From contig CM119266.1 in NCBI GenBank assembly GCA_051294375.1, positions 4,586,573 to 4,650,572 of the forward strand: a DNA stretch of 64,000 nucleotides, read 5' to 3'. The notes beneath the pieces are model-generated. The model saw nothing but the letters and a program-made list of their open reading frames with translations, ran no database searches and was not told the origin of the DNA. The DNA is from Paraspadella gotoi. Its lineage: Eukaryota; Chaetognatha. A program made the translations under genes and the position numbers. Positions 24,801 through 36,448 of this stretch are shown here, in pieces; position 1 is the stretch's first letter; the number at the start of each line of letters is the position of its first letter.

Positions 24801-26144
24801 AATCTATATGTGTAAGTTAAAAGAAAATCATTCCAAGCATTCAAGATCTATAGCTTCCTAAAGACAAGTAGTTCAAAATATTCATCATTTTAATCACTAT
24901 AAAAAAAAATTTTTTTTAAAGATCTGCTAAAAACTTAAAATATTTTTTAACCTTAATTTATAGGCATTATTTATGTTTTGTAAAAATTATGAATGAGAAA
25001 TAAAAACTTTTGAAAGACGAATCCATTATATAATTTAAAAGAAAATGGGTCCAGTCATTCCAGAGCTACAGCACCTTAAACACAAGAAATTAATAATAAT
25101 TTAATTTTCTTTTGTTCTGATTTTCTGTTTGAGTACTTAGTAGTTGTAACTGAGTAATTATTTTTAATAAATCACTGCTGAGTAATGGATATCTATTGAT
25201 TAATTAAATTTATACCAATAGTTCATATTTTTTGGTGTCCTCTTTTTTTGCACAGGACTGTACTGTGAAGTATTCAAAACCGTATTTTGTAGCATTAATC
25301 GTTGATCTAATATTCACGTCAGACGGAGAAAACTCCTTTCTCTTGCGACAAGTGTGAGAAAGTGTTTTCAGTCGAAGCGGAGGATTCGGAAATCGCCGCA
25401 CATTTGCAGGTTTTTTCTTTTTTTCAATTTTAACTCGGAAAGGGATGAAGAGCTTATACAAAGTCAAGATTGCTTCTATTTTATTTAAATAATATGGATA
25501 TTGATCGTTGCTTCATCTCCTCAGGAGCATTTGGGTCGAGTCTGTCCCGTCTGCAACCGAACTTTTCCTTTCGGTTCGGACAAAGATTATCAAGAGTTCG
25601 AGTCTCACGTCATGAGTCATTTTGATGACGAAGGTAAAAATGCTCCCCACGCCTACAAATCTTCTTTATAATAACATACTAATAAATAACTTACATAATA
25701 ACATACATATTTTGATGCTAGTGCGGAGTACAATATAGTATTCCCCGATCTAATACTTAAGGGAGTGGTCTTTTCATACAATTGAAACATTCTTTGAAAT
25801 ATTATACCACTTCATTGATAGGGAAGCCAGGTTCACTGGGAGTGAATAAATAAGACTGAGAGAGTCTTGATTGAAAGCTTGCAGAATCCTGCTATGTTAT
25901 TATCTTGTAAGTGTGATGGAGGCCTTAAACCACCAAAGCCTGTCTAAAGTCAGGGACAAGATAGCTTATTTATTAAATGAATGGATAATTTTTATATTGG
26001 TTGTACCAATTTCATACAAATCTATATGAATTATAGCTGCATTTAACCATTTCTCCCGCAGTGGCTGACGACGGAAATGCAGAGCCGCGGCAGGAAGCTT
26101 CAGCGCCGCAGGACGCTTCCTTCAACGAATTCGATTTCGTTTGA
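17764..26144 (+). CDS. TAX1BP1/CALCOCO-family autophagy receptor (SKICH, coiled coil, two C-terminal zinc fingers)
   Basis: 23 exons: 17764-17872, 17981-18093, 18187-18289, 18569-18744, 19075-19206, 19629-19733, 19810-20055, 20366-20575, 20952-21047, 21121-21198, 21275-21418, 21502-21573, 21796-21924, 22001-22157, 22556-22680, 22788-22854, 22955-23146, 23574-23709, 24114-24197, 24283-24445, 25323-25409, 25525-25633, 26062-26144. Phases close to 971 aa. Residues about 37-165 form a SKICH domain (FQNL, Y-P-x-D, ASDWIGLYKVGW, YQFCY, PFQF). It ends in ELLIV, where family members carry a non-canonical LC3-binding motif. Residues about 168-690 are heptad-rich coiled coil, and about 690-880 are Pro/Ala/Ser-rich. 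Two CxxC...HxxxH zinc fingers follow from residues 887 and 915. The second (FESHVMSHFD) is of the ubiquitin-binding TAX1BP1 type. The C-terminus ends in FDFV, an LC3-interacting-region pattern. Relatives bind ubiquitinated cargo and ATG8 proteins in selective autophagy. AATAAA lies at 26329. Confidence 0.9.
18903..18908 (+). promoter_or_regulatory. Intronic polyadenylation signal AATAAA
   Basis: Canonical hexamer 27 nt past the TGA of the read-through frame, followed by GTTTGGTTTTTG. It would end the short SKICH transcript inside intron 4. Confidence 0.5.
24694..25260. mobile_element. 567 bp Tc1/mariner-type MITE in a TAX1BP1-like intron
   Basis: The left end CAGTCCTGTGC plus an A-rich run and GAGGAC is repeated in inverse at the right end (GTCCTC, T-run, GCACAGGACTG). 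Both ends are flanked by TA (24692-24693 and 25261-25262), the target duplication of the Tc1/mariner superfamily. The interior is AT-rich with no transposase frame. It lies in the intron between exons 20 and 21. Confidence 0.85.
25718..26030 (+). repeat. 300 bp interspersed family, most complete copy
   Basis: Recognised by the blocks GATAGGGAAGCCAGGTTCAC, GAGTCTTGATTGAAAGCTTG, TTATTATCTTGTAAG, GGAGGCCTTAAACCACCAAA, and the end ATATTGGTTGTACCAATTTC. Related copies occur at 1355-1520, 22205-22440, 26925-27100 (-), 30299-30410, 35140-35235 (-), 35236-35375, 37530-37745 (-), 46765-46985 (-), 52380-52480 (-), 55055-55135 (-), 55195-55365, 56755-56830 (-), 61790-62040 and a tail at 62940-62985 (-). 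No coding capacity. No A/B boxes are obvious, so it may be a MITE rather than a SINE. Confidence 0.75.
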
Positions 26145-27545
26145 AGATTGAACATAAAATTGGCTGAATCTAAAGTCTAATTCTAAATGTATTTTTTGTT
26201 TTTGAAATCTTTTTTTTTTTCAGCGAGTTACATATTCTCTAGAACGTGTCTGATCCCTTTTTTTTGGATTGTTTCTTTTTTTTCGATTTGGTATGCCTTG
26301 GTCTTAAACTTAAAATATCCAGACACGGAATAAACTCGCAAAACCGTTTTCTTCCTCTTTTTGTATATTTTATTATTATTCGGTTAAAGGCGGTGTGTGA
26401 TGAATATATATTAATTAGTTCCTAAGCCTCATGCCTGAATTTGTTGACGGTTTGAAGCATCACGTACCAAAATATCATTCCCAAAAATTGTGGGGAAAAA
26501 ATAAATATGTTTGAACTGTCTTTTTTTTTTTTCTGAACGCTCGATCGTTCGCTTATCTAGTCTGAACAGTGACTGAACAGTGATTGATGAAAGTTTGAAT
26601 GATAATGATGATGATAATTCTGTATGATTAGTCGGACTTGAAAAAAAGGTATTTTCCTAGTTTTAGAAAAAAAGCTCTTTTTTTTTTTCTGAATGTATCG
26701 CTTCAGATATATGAACGTCTGTAATACAATAATTTATGACTACTCTTCCCTGGTGTCTTTTTTTTTTAATTTTGAAATTGTGGAGCGGTGAACGACCTTC
26801 GATCCGCTTGTACCCGAGATAATAGTAAGGAGATCAGCGACCGAAAAACTCATTCATCTTTGACGCGAAAAAATTTGATTCGAAATATTCGGAAAAAGTT
26901 TTAATGAAATCGAGAAAGCACAATGCATGAGATAGATTTTAATGGCATCGCACTAGTTATTACAAAATCAGCATAAAATGCTAATATGTGGCAATTCTCT
27001 TGTAAGAAGGATGGAAATCCTAATCCACCATTGCTTGTCCGAGTTGATAACTTGGCTAAGTTATTAAATAAATTATAAAAAAGGACAATTTTTATATTTT
27101 CTTTCCCAAATTCACACCTCATATTGTATACGTAAGATAAAAAAAATTGTTATTGTTATTTGTTCATGTTCGAAGTGTAATTTACAGCGCCATCTCCGTT
27201 TAGGCTTAAGCAAAGAATGGTTCATAAAATATCGATCGAACCAACTTTGCCGAGCGCTAATTTTCTCTCCTCACTACATCTGAAGCGGAACGCATAAACC
27301 AGAGGCCCGGATGAGCGGGAGAAGGGGGGGGAGAGTCGCGGTGAAACTGGCTCGTGACGCGCGTGAGTCCTGAGTGAACGACGGAAGGAATCACGAGCGC
27401 GCGAGTGTGAGAAGGAAGAAGAGTTCACAGGCCTGCGACAACCGGAAGAGGAGTGGTCCTCGCGAAAGGGAAACATTTGTGTCGAGATTAGTGGGACGGT
27501 CTCTCTCTCTCTCTCTCTGCTTCTCTTCCCCCTTTTCCTTCTTTC

Positions 27546-27621
<76 letters not shown>

Positions 27622-28907
27622 ACGCGGGATAGAACTAGTGTAGGACTGAGGCAGGGTTGGGTGGGTGGATAACGATGCCCTTAAAAAGGAGCAGGAAGTC
27701 GAATCGTCGTCGTCGTCGTCGTCGTCCTTGCGGTTCTCATTTCTCAGCATTTTTTTTCTCTTTTTTTTTCTCTCAGAATTTGGGTTTCGTTTTGGTTTCG
27801 TCTCTCCCAGATTTTTCTTTCTTTTTCATTCTTTTTTTTTCTCTTTTGGTTCCGAGTTCTCGACATTTTTTCGTTGTTATCGCGAATGATAATCGTTTTT
27901 GTTGTACTCTGAAAACTGCGTGAAAGAACTTCCGTTTTTAAGTTCTACTTCCTCTTTTATTTCCTTTTTTTAAACAAAAATTATAATAAATCGTTATATT
28001 TTATTAATTATTACGAAACTCCGAATTTAAGATTTGATAAAAAGTGTTTTCATGTCTCTGAGGCCATCGTATTATGAAAAAGAGTTTTCGTCTTTGCATT
28101 CTTAGTACTAAAGTGCCTTAAAAGTAAAAATATTATTTTCGATCCGCCTCTTAAAACTAATCTTAAATTTAAGATTCAAATGTTATTTTAAAAAAATCCT
28201 GGTCGTTCTCACTTCGCAGCCTTCACTTTGATAAATACATTTTATCTCATCCCTGTGGGCGTCCATTGTCATTAGAAATAGAATTTATTGTTATTTTCGT
28301 GTAAATAAATTCTGAATTTATCTCTCGCGCCTAATTTATAACAAGTTGCAAGGTTGCCCACTTGCCCATCTCCGATTCACAATGCTCCTGTTCGCCCCAA
28401 TAGCCGGCTCCTAACACCAACGGATCTGGCTCCAATAACCCACTCCCCCGATCCACTACAACGCTCTACTTTGCCACTCCTCTAAACTTTTCCAATTTCG
28501 TGATTCAAATTTTTTTTTCTCCGCTCAGATTTTCGTCCTTAAATGTTGGTCCAAATACCTCGATTGCTATTTTCGCCTTCATGAGACCAAAATTACCTGC
28601 GTTCGAAAAAAAAATGACAACAACAGCGAGAAAAACCGAGTGTACCTCATCTTAGCTAATAGAGTTCGATAAGTGACGACGACGACGACGACGACGAAAA
28701 CGACGACGACGACGCGCCCGGTCGATGTTGAAGAGGCAACGAGTCCTTAGCTTTAACTCTCTCAGATTTTCTTTTTCTGTCCTCTAAAAATAATTTGTAG
28801 TTAAAAGCGCGAGAGACGAAAAAACCAATTATTTAATTTCGATTTCGTTACGATCCTCTCACACTCACTCTTTGATTTACTCACCTTTTTTCGGACAGAC
28901 TTGCATA
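26145..28907. other. Intergenic stretch between the TAX1BP1-like and carbonic anhydrase genes
   Basis: Begins with the 3' UTR (AATAAA at 26329). It holds an inverted copy of the 300 bp family at about 26925-27100, a (CT)n block at 27498-27616, (TCG)n at 27705-27725 and (GAC)n at 28677-28715. The T-rich stretch ending in CAG at 28898, nine bases before the carbonic anhydrase ATG, looks like a splice acceptor, so a 5' UTR exon probably lies in this region. Confidence 0.5.
27498..27616 (+). repeat. (CT)n microsatellite
   Basis: Two CT blocks split by a short CT-rich interruption (27520-27550). The second block is about 65 bp of pure repeat. Confidence 0.95.
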
Positions 28908-31900
28908 ATGACCACTTGGGGATACAGCGCCGAAGATGGTAAGTCATCTGCTCGATAAGATAAAAGAAATTAAATATAATCTAAAGTAAAATTACGTTAT
29001 TTATTTATTTTGAAATTCGAATCGAAGAATTTGTCTTGTTTATAAACGAATTCTCTAAACATTTTCAACCTAAAATAAACAGCCGGTTATCCTTCGTTAA
29101 AATTTTTCTCACAAAATATTTGTCTCGACATTTTTATGGAAGGCTGTGATAGATATTTTCTATTTAAATTATACATTATACTCGTTTTCCTGTTAACTCG
29201 CATCCATCCATATTTTAAATCTGGTCACGTTTTTGCTCAAATAAAAGCACAAAAAGTAGAACTATATTCTGCTATTACTCTTCTCACTCAAAAAACTAAC
29301 AAGCCCAGCTGTATGACAAGTATGACGGATATTTTTTATTCTTAAAATCTCCATTTAAGTTTTTATTGAGTTTTAAGTACCTAAATTCATAAGTTGATTT
29401 TCCAGCAACGGATTAAGTTCGCGATCGATTTTAAATTTAAATGAATTATATTCGCTCAACAAGTTTTTTGCCTTCCATTAACTCGAGTGTCAAGTCTTTT
29501 ATCCATGATAGATCGATTTAAAATTTAATTTTGACCGAATTGAGAAAAGTGAAAAAGGAGGTACGTTTGAATTTTGAGTATCTAAGGTTATTGTAACCTC
29601 GGAACCGGAGAGAGAAAACGAGAGAGAAAGAAAGAGTCGTAATTTTAAATGATTTTTGGCATAATTTTGCTTTCGCCGACTGGTGTTAGGGGGGTTTATG
29701 GTTAAGGGTAGTTTTATGGTGGTTTAAGGTTAAAGGTAATTAGGGTAAGGGGGGTTTAGGGTTAAGGTATTTAAATTTTTTTAATAAATATTTATTTTTA
29801 AATAGTTTTTTTTTTTTAAACAGACAAAATCCCAGTCGGCGAAAGTAAAATTTTACCAATGACTAAATAGCTTATTGTTTCATATAAAGTTTGTTACATA
29901 AAACTGTTACCTGTTACTTTCGCCTGTTACTTATCTTCCCATTGCCCAATGGTAACATCCGTGCGTGGTTAATTCATCTATTAATTCCAGTTTACCCCTT
30001 CCCCCCTCTTCCGTTTAACCCAGGCCCCGCCCGCTGGCACCAACACTTCCCAGCGGCGCGCGGATTCCAACAATCGCCGATCGACCTGAACCCGGCGTCG
30101 GCGACGCTCGATCGGGGCCTCAATGCGGCGCCGCTTAAGTGGAAGTTCGTGGCCGAAGATTGCAAAGTCGTGGTGAACAATGGGAAGTCGGTGACTGTGC
30201 AGATCGATGGAGAAAGATCGAGTAAGTTGATGAAAAAACTAGGGCAGAAGTCATATAGAGGTAATATTTTAATCATTAATAAAATTTATATATAATACGC
30301 TTGCAAGCTTCTCTTATGTTATTATCTTCTGTCAACATGGACAGTGTCTGTATTGTCCAAAGTGTGGGAGCAAGATGGATAGATTGTTTGATTTATTGAT
30401 TCTATGTATGTACATATTTTATAAATAACAATTTCGGATTATAACCAAGAACGTTCGAGATTTATTTTCATTTTCCCTTTTTCTTCCCCGTCTCATTTCG
30501 TTTTTTTTTTTAAATATTTATATAAACAAAAAGATCTTAATTTTTTTTTCAAACTAATTGAAACCAAATGAGCCGATGAAAAAATTTAGAGATCGTCTCA
30601 CTTTAAAAAAAAATTCTTATGATATAACCTGAAAAAGAAAAAAGTTCCTTTTTTTTTCTTGGTTATTCTTAAGAATATCGGATTACGCTTTTTTTTTAAT
30701 TGTTCATTTTTCTTCCAGGTTTAACCGGCGGTCCTCTATGCGGAGAATACAAAGTGGCCCAGTTTCATTTTCACTGGGGAAAGGACAACGCCCGGGGATC
30801 CGAACACACCGTCAATGGACGAGTTTACCCGGCCGAGGTCAGTTATCACTTTTGTAAAAAATTATAACTCGAGTTGATATTTATTCGAAAAACTAATATC
30901 AGACGTATTATTTATTTGGCAAAAATATTGTTTTTTTATGTACTTGCACTGCTTCTCCATAGTGAAATACAATTATCACTTAATCTTAGAAGAGATCTTA
31001 GACTTTTTCTCATTCTCAAACTTAATCCTGAAATTTATCTCATCTTGCTTAGGTTAATTTAAGTTTTTGATTTAATTTTCAGGTTCACATTGTCCACTAC
31101 AACACCGCCTACGGAAGTTTCGCGAATGCCGTCGACAAACCAGATGGTCTTTGCGTCTTAGGCGCCTTTATTGAGGTCCTTAATACATTGCAATATTAAT
31201 CCGTTAGATTAGTAACAAACCTTTAGAGCTAATTTTTATATAAATTGAAGAGACAGTGATTATTGTTATGTGTTAGTGACAGAACCGTTCAATATAAGCA
31301 GTCCCTGAGCTTCGGATCAGGCTGTAACACCATGTTACAGGCGGGTTAAGCGCCCCGTCCCTCTTAACTGCCAGACGACCACCGGGCTAGAACCCCGACC
31401 TTTGGTTGGGAGGCGAATGACTTGCCTCTGGCACCAATGGCCGCTGATGAACGGTTGGTGGATTTTAGTCCACCATACATCCCCCCTCCCGTAGGGAGAA
31501 GTCTGTTGCGTCTCTTCAGTGAATTGTTGTTGGTGGTGGAAAGTCGTCACCAAGTTGAGGCATGTCGCCTGATGTGTTGTGGGCGGAAAGTGCATCGCCA
31601 GGTTGAGGCATGTTGCCTGAAAGTGTTGTTGTTGCTGTTGTGTTCGGAAGTCGGGCTCACCAATGAAGAGACAGTGATTATTGTTATGTGTTAGTACAGA
31701 ACCGTTCAATATAAGCAGTCCCTGAGCTTCGGATCAGGCTGTAACACCATGTTACAGGCGGGTTAAGCGCCCCGTCCCTCTTAACTGCCAGACGACCACC
31801 GGGCTAGAACCCCGGACCTTTGGGTTGGGAGGCGAATGACTTGCCTCCGGCACCAATGGCCGCTGATGAACGGTTGGTGGATTTTAGTCCACCATAAAAT

Positions 31901-33048
31901 ATAAATTATTTAACTTTTTTAAGCTGACCTTAAGTTTTTTAAGTACTAGGGAAGTTGAGGAAAACTAAGTTTCACTACACTTCTACAATTTGAAAATGAC
32001 ATGAACTTTTAGCTTTGGGTCGAAAACCAATTTAGAATATTAAATCGAATGAGAAATCCAATAGATATCTTTATTATTCCGCTGCGGACAGTTGTCTCCG
32101 ATAATTCGTTTAAGATACCAATAAAATTATCAATATTCAATAGTTTATTGATAAATAACTATCCACCAATAAAAATAACTGAACGAATTTCCAAATCACC
32201 GCAGGCCGGAGAGGAGCACAAGGGACTGTCAGAGCTGTTTTCCGTTCTGCCTCAATTCTGTTCACACAGCGGTGGCGAGTTGAATCTGGCGGAAAAGGGG
32301 AAAGTCATCGATCCGACCTCACTTTTGCCGGGTAAGTTATCGATACCACGCAATTGATATTAATTTAATTTTTGCTTTTAGCTTATTTGATTAATATCAA
32401 TAATCATTAGTCTATTGTTAGTTAGTAATGCTCTTGATACGACTGGCCAAAACTCAAATTTCTTCTCCATTGTCAACCTTACCTTTTTTTTTCGTCAGAC
32501 GAGCACGATTACCTCACCTACCGAGGCTCCCTCACCACGCCCCCTTGTTTCGAATCCGTGCAGTGGGTCAACTTTCTCAAACCAATTCAATTCTCCGAAG
32601 CTCAGGTGCAACCAACGTCCAATTAGTTTTGAGGTTGTTCTTTTTTTTGTTGTCAGCGTTTGTGTTTACTTTTCTACTTCGTTAACTTAATTAGGCAGTT
32701 CGGTTCGTTTGTTTGTCTCTGTCTACTTAATGGATGGTTGAGTTCTGTTTGTTTGTCAATTGCGGTCCTTCTGACTACTTGTTAGATTCGGTTCATATAT
32801 CTGTCTTTCTTGACTCTCTCTATATCTTTGTCCTTATTATTTCATATTTTGGATTCTCATTTTCTATCCGTCTTTCCGTCTGTCCATACATCCATCTGTC
32901 CATCTTCAAATGTCTTTCTATTCAGTTATCGACTCTGCGGAATCTCTACGCGACGACTGAAGGCGACGGACCCAAAATAGTGGACAACTATCGCCCCGTT
33001 TGTCCGTTGCTCAACCGACACGTTACCGCCAACTTTGGCGTCAATTGA
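28908..33048 (+). CDS. Cytosolic alpha-carbonic anhydrase
   Basis: Seven exons: 28908-28938, 30024-30221, 30719-30837, 31083-31175, 32205-32331, 32499-32605, 32926-33048. They give 265 aa, close to the 260 aa of vertebrate CA II. It interconverts CO2 and bicarbonate. Zinc ligands are His93 and His95 (FHFHWG) and His118 (EVHIVH). The gatekeeper Thr/Glu pair is Thr202 (SLTTPP) and Glu105 (GSEH), and the substrate pocket valine/leucine positions (CVLG, SLTT) are kept. There is no signal peptide or membrane anchor, hence a cytosolic form. The residue matching the CA II proton-shuttle His64 is Lys65 (NNGKSV), so high-rate proton transfer by that route is not expected. The start fits the family N-terminus (WGY then ARWHQHFP). 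Introns 1 and 4 carry a MITE and two tRNA-SINE copies. Confidence 0.97.
29652..29860. mobile_element. MITE with CTTTCGCCGACTGG terminal inverted repeats
   Basis: The left end (29652-29683) and right end (29831-29860) are inverted copies of about 29 bp sharing TTTTACTTTCGCCGACTGG with few mismatches. Between them sit degenerate GGGTTTAGGG/GGTTAAGG telomere-like units and T runs. It lies in intron 1 of the carbonic anhydrase gene. A single related end is found at 8067-8095. Confidence 0.75.
31248..31480 (-). repeat. tRNA-derived SINE, copy 1
   Basis: Read on the minus strand it carries a tRNA-like segment with an anticodon-arm-like TTCGCCTCCCAACC and a B-box-like GGTTCTAGCCC. The rest, running through GCTTAACCCGCCTGTAAC to CACTGTCTCTTCA, is the SINE body. 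The same sequence recurs at 31664-31897 and, in the opposite orientation, at 57943-58167. Confidence 0.75.
31664..31897 (-). repeat. tRNA-derived SINE, copy 2
   Basis: Nearly identical to copy 1 and in the same orientation, separated by 180 bp of unrelated TTG/GTT-rich sequence. Both lie in intron 4 of the carbonic anhydrase gene. The near identity points to a recent duplication of the pair or a recent second insertion. Confidence 0.75.
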
Positions 33049-34138
33049 ACCGACAACAGACAGCGGCTTGGACCCTCTTTGCCGTTCAAAGCGAATTCGT
33101 TTAACGTAGACATATCGATCCTTTCAAATCAATCAATCAATCAATCATATCAGCTCGCTAATTTTTTTGCTCAATAACTTTAAAAAATAACTTTTTTGAG
33201 TTTAATATAATCTTGATCTTAGCAACGATTCTGATTTTTGTAAACTATACATACATACATACACTCGAGTTCAGGTTCCGACTTTTGAATTCCGCTCATT
33301 TTTTTGGAATTTGATTTCATTTAAAAAAAACCAACGCATGCTTCCTCTCACACAAAAAGCCTTAGTGTTAGTTTTTTAGACTATGGTAGTTTTGAATGGT
33401 TTTATACTTTTATTTTTGGCCTTGACAATTATTTCGTCTACAACGTGATCACTAAAATGAAGCCATTTGTGTTCTTTTATTTTTTCTATGTATCGCTCTT
33501 CCTAGAATCAATTTCGTAAGCATTGACGAATAGTTAAATTGTAATTTTCTTTAAAAGGAAATTCTCTATTTTTAACATATTTGTTTGTGTATTAGATGAG
33601 AATTTGATAATCCTTTAGAAACCGTAGTCACTAAAATTGTAATGGTCTAATGTTATTACAGATTCGGCATAAATAGAAATTCATAAAACGTAATTCCGAT
33701 TTGGTTTTTTTTTTCTCTTTTTAATGTATTTTATATAAGTATTTTACATCACACAAGTTAGTTCATTAATAAATAAAAAAAAAAGCAAAAGCGCAATCCT
33801 ATATCCTGCTTCCAACAAAAGTCACGTGACCGTTGATGCAACGGGAGAACGCGTCCGCCATCAGAGGGGATGGCAATAGCAGTTGCAAGCCAAAGCGGAC
33901 GAAATAACCAAGCGATGCTTTCTGCTCTGGGAACCAGAAGCTTTATTTTTCCATCTTCGTCTAACGGCGAAAGCGGAAAGCTCACGAAGAAGAAAACAAA
34001 AGATCAGAGCGAGCGTTTTATTCATTAGGTGCCAATGGAAGAGACGCGATTAAGAAACCAAATGTAAACAAATTTAACTTCGAAAAATGGTTTTTAATTA
34101 ATAAAAGTTTTGAGCCTCGTTTCGTGCGTCATTTCAAA
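33049..34138. other. Intergenic stretch between carbonic anhydrase and pannexin genes
   Basis: Contains the carbonic anhydrase 3' UTR, a short (AATC)n at 33126-33147 and (CATA)n at 33250-33262. 33790-33980 is somewhat less AT-rich but shows no exon I can tie to a gene. Confidence 0.45.
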
Positions 34139-36417
34139 ATGGCGTCGCTGGCTCTGGAGGGAATATTCGCGTCGCTCGTCGGAGGAAAAGAAGTCGACAT
34201 CGATTTCCCAGTCGATCGACTCTTCAGGTGATTTTGCTCAAAAATTTGACATAACATGACATGACGTCTCAAGCTGAAAGGATCAAGATAGTTCAATTTG
34301 ATCTTTATTAAAAAAAAGACATCACTAATAACAGAAGGTTGAATATCATTCATAATAGAAAGTAAAATTTTATCAAGGTGTAAGTTTAAATCGAATTTTA
34401 AATGTTTATTAAAAAGTTCGTTTCCCACTTTTATTCCTATTTAATGATCATTCTCCGTTGTCGAGGTTAAAAAGAGAACCAACAGAAACTTCCAAGACTG
34501 CTGATGCATTGAAAAATATATAATACATACAATCAATCAATCAATTCAATCCCCGCAGGAAATTAGGCGTCTACCTCCCTTGCATGTTCGCCGCCATCTT
34601 GGTCGGACAGAATCTCCAATTTCCCGACGCTTGTTACTCGGACGAGATTAAAGACAAAGAAGATCCAAGACTTAATTTCTTCTCTTCCATCTGCTTGACG
34701 CGATCGACATTCTTTGCCAACGCCACTGGTCAGTTTAGGGGAAGGGGGGGGAATGGAGAGTGGGGGGGCGTTGTGGTGAAGATGAATTGGGAAGTGGGTA
34801 AAATGGAGTCGTGGCTGTGGGCGAGATCTTCTGGGTTCACTACAAATGAGGAAAGTGGTCGCTCTATGTGCCCTAATTGGTAAAATGCGGTCAATGTGAG
34901 TGAGTGAGTGATTTAAAAGGGCACGAACCCGAGTAAATCAGTCTATTTTTAGAAGCCCCATCTTCCAATCCTCAATTTTCCTTTTACAGACACGAAAGAA
35001 GAAAATTACGCGTTCATGAGTTTGCCCGTCGTCTTTTTACTTCAAGGTAAGTTCCAGATTGTAAACCGAGTAAGGTAATTTTCAGAATATTATAATAATT
35101 AATTGGTGCAACGAAAATAAAAATTAATGCATTCATTCAATAACTAAGATATCTTGCCCCTGAATTCAGACAGACTTTGACTGGCCTGCATTCCTCATGC
35201 AGATAATAACATAGCAAAATGTTGCAAGCTTTCAATCATCTGGGAGTGAATTAACTTGACTGCGAGAGAGTCTTAATTTAAAGCTTGGTTTAACCCGCCA
35301 TAGCCTGTCCAAAGTTTGTGACAATATAGCTTATTTATTATATGAATGGATAAGGTTTAAATAGGTTGTACGACATATGACATTTCTCGTGTGATATACT
35401 ATGACGAATCACATTATTCTTAACCTTGTCCCCTCCCTTCCCCCCTTCTCAACGGGTAAGGCTTCTTGTCCTATGTCCCTTACCTATTATACGCTGCCTC
35501 AACTGAGTCCATTATTCTTCCGGTTTTGAATGAAGGAAGAGACATGACGAAGATCACGACGCTCGAAGCTGCTCTCACCACCTCCAGCAGGTGTGATCTG
35601 CCTCTCTCTCTCTCTCTCTCTCTCCCTCTGATTCCTCACTCTGTCTCTATCATTTTCCAGCGAGGAGTCCGACAAAAACTCTCCCGACGCCGAAGAAGAA
35701 GAATTGAAGAATCTGCAAAGACAAATGGAAATGAAGATTAAGGCGAAGATGAGACTTTTTGTGGCTCAAAGGTGATATATTGATTAGGGTGGAGTGATGA
35801 AAAGATTGAGTGATTGAACATTATTTTTTTGCTGCCTATGGACATATAATTAATGAATTTTAAATCCTTTTAAAAATTTTTTTAGCATAACAGTATAGCA
35901 AATTCAATTATTTATGTAGTAATATCCTTATAAAATAGTCAAATTTGAAAATAATTTTTTTTTTATTTTTAAGAACTGATTCGGATTCGCTGTAAAAAAC
36001 TAAGAAACTTTTATAAAATATGTTATATGATATTTTAATGTTTAGATCACAAAAAATGACTAAAATGTTTTAACATATATAAGTTTCTACTACAGAGAAT
36101 AAAAAATCAAGAATTTTCACCTTTTTTCTTTTTTAAACATTGAAGATGACAGAATTTTTGATAACATGTTTTATATTTTTGATTCAACTTTTTATGAAGA
36201 ATCTGAATCTTTATTAAAAGTTTTATAAAATTATTTTTTTAAAATTTACTATTTTATAAGGATATTACTACAAATACATTATATTTTACTATTCTGTTCC
36301 CGAGATAATATGAACAAAATATTTTTTGTACTAGTTAATCATACTATCTCACATCTAAATATCATTGTTCGATCATTCAAATATTTTTTTTTTTTTTTCT
36401 TGAGTGCTCCACTCTAA

Positions 36418-36448
<31 letters not shown>

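Noticed and set aside
31335-31709. Minus-strand 124-codon Gln/His-rich frame
   Set aside because: Falls entirely on the SINE pair and spacer in a carbonic anhydrase intron.
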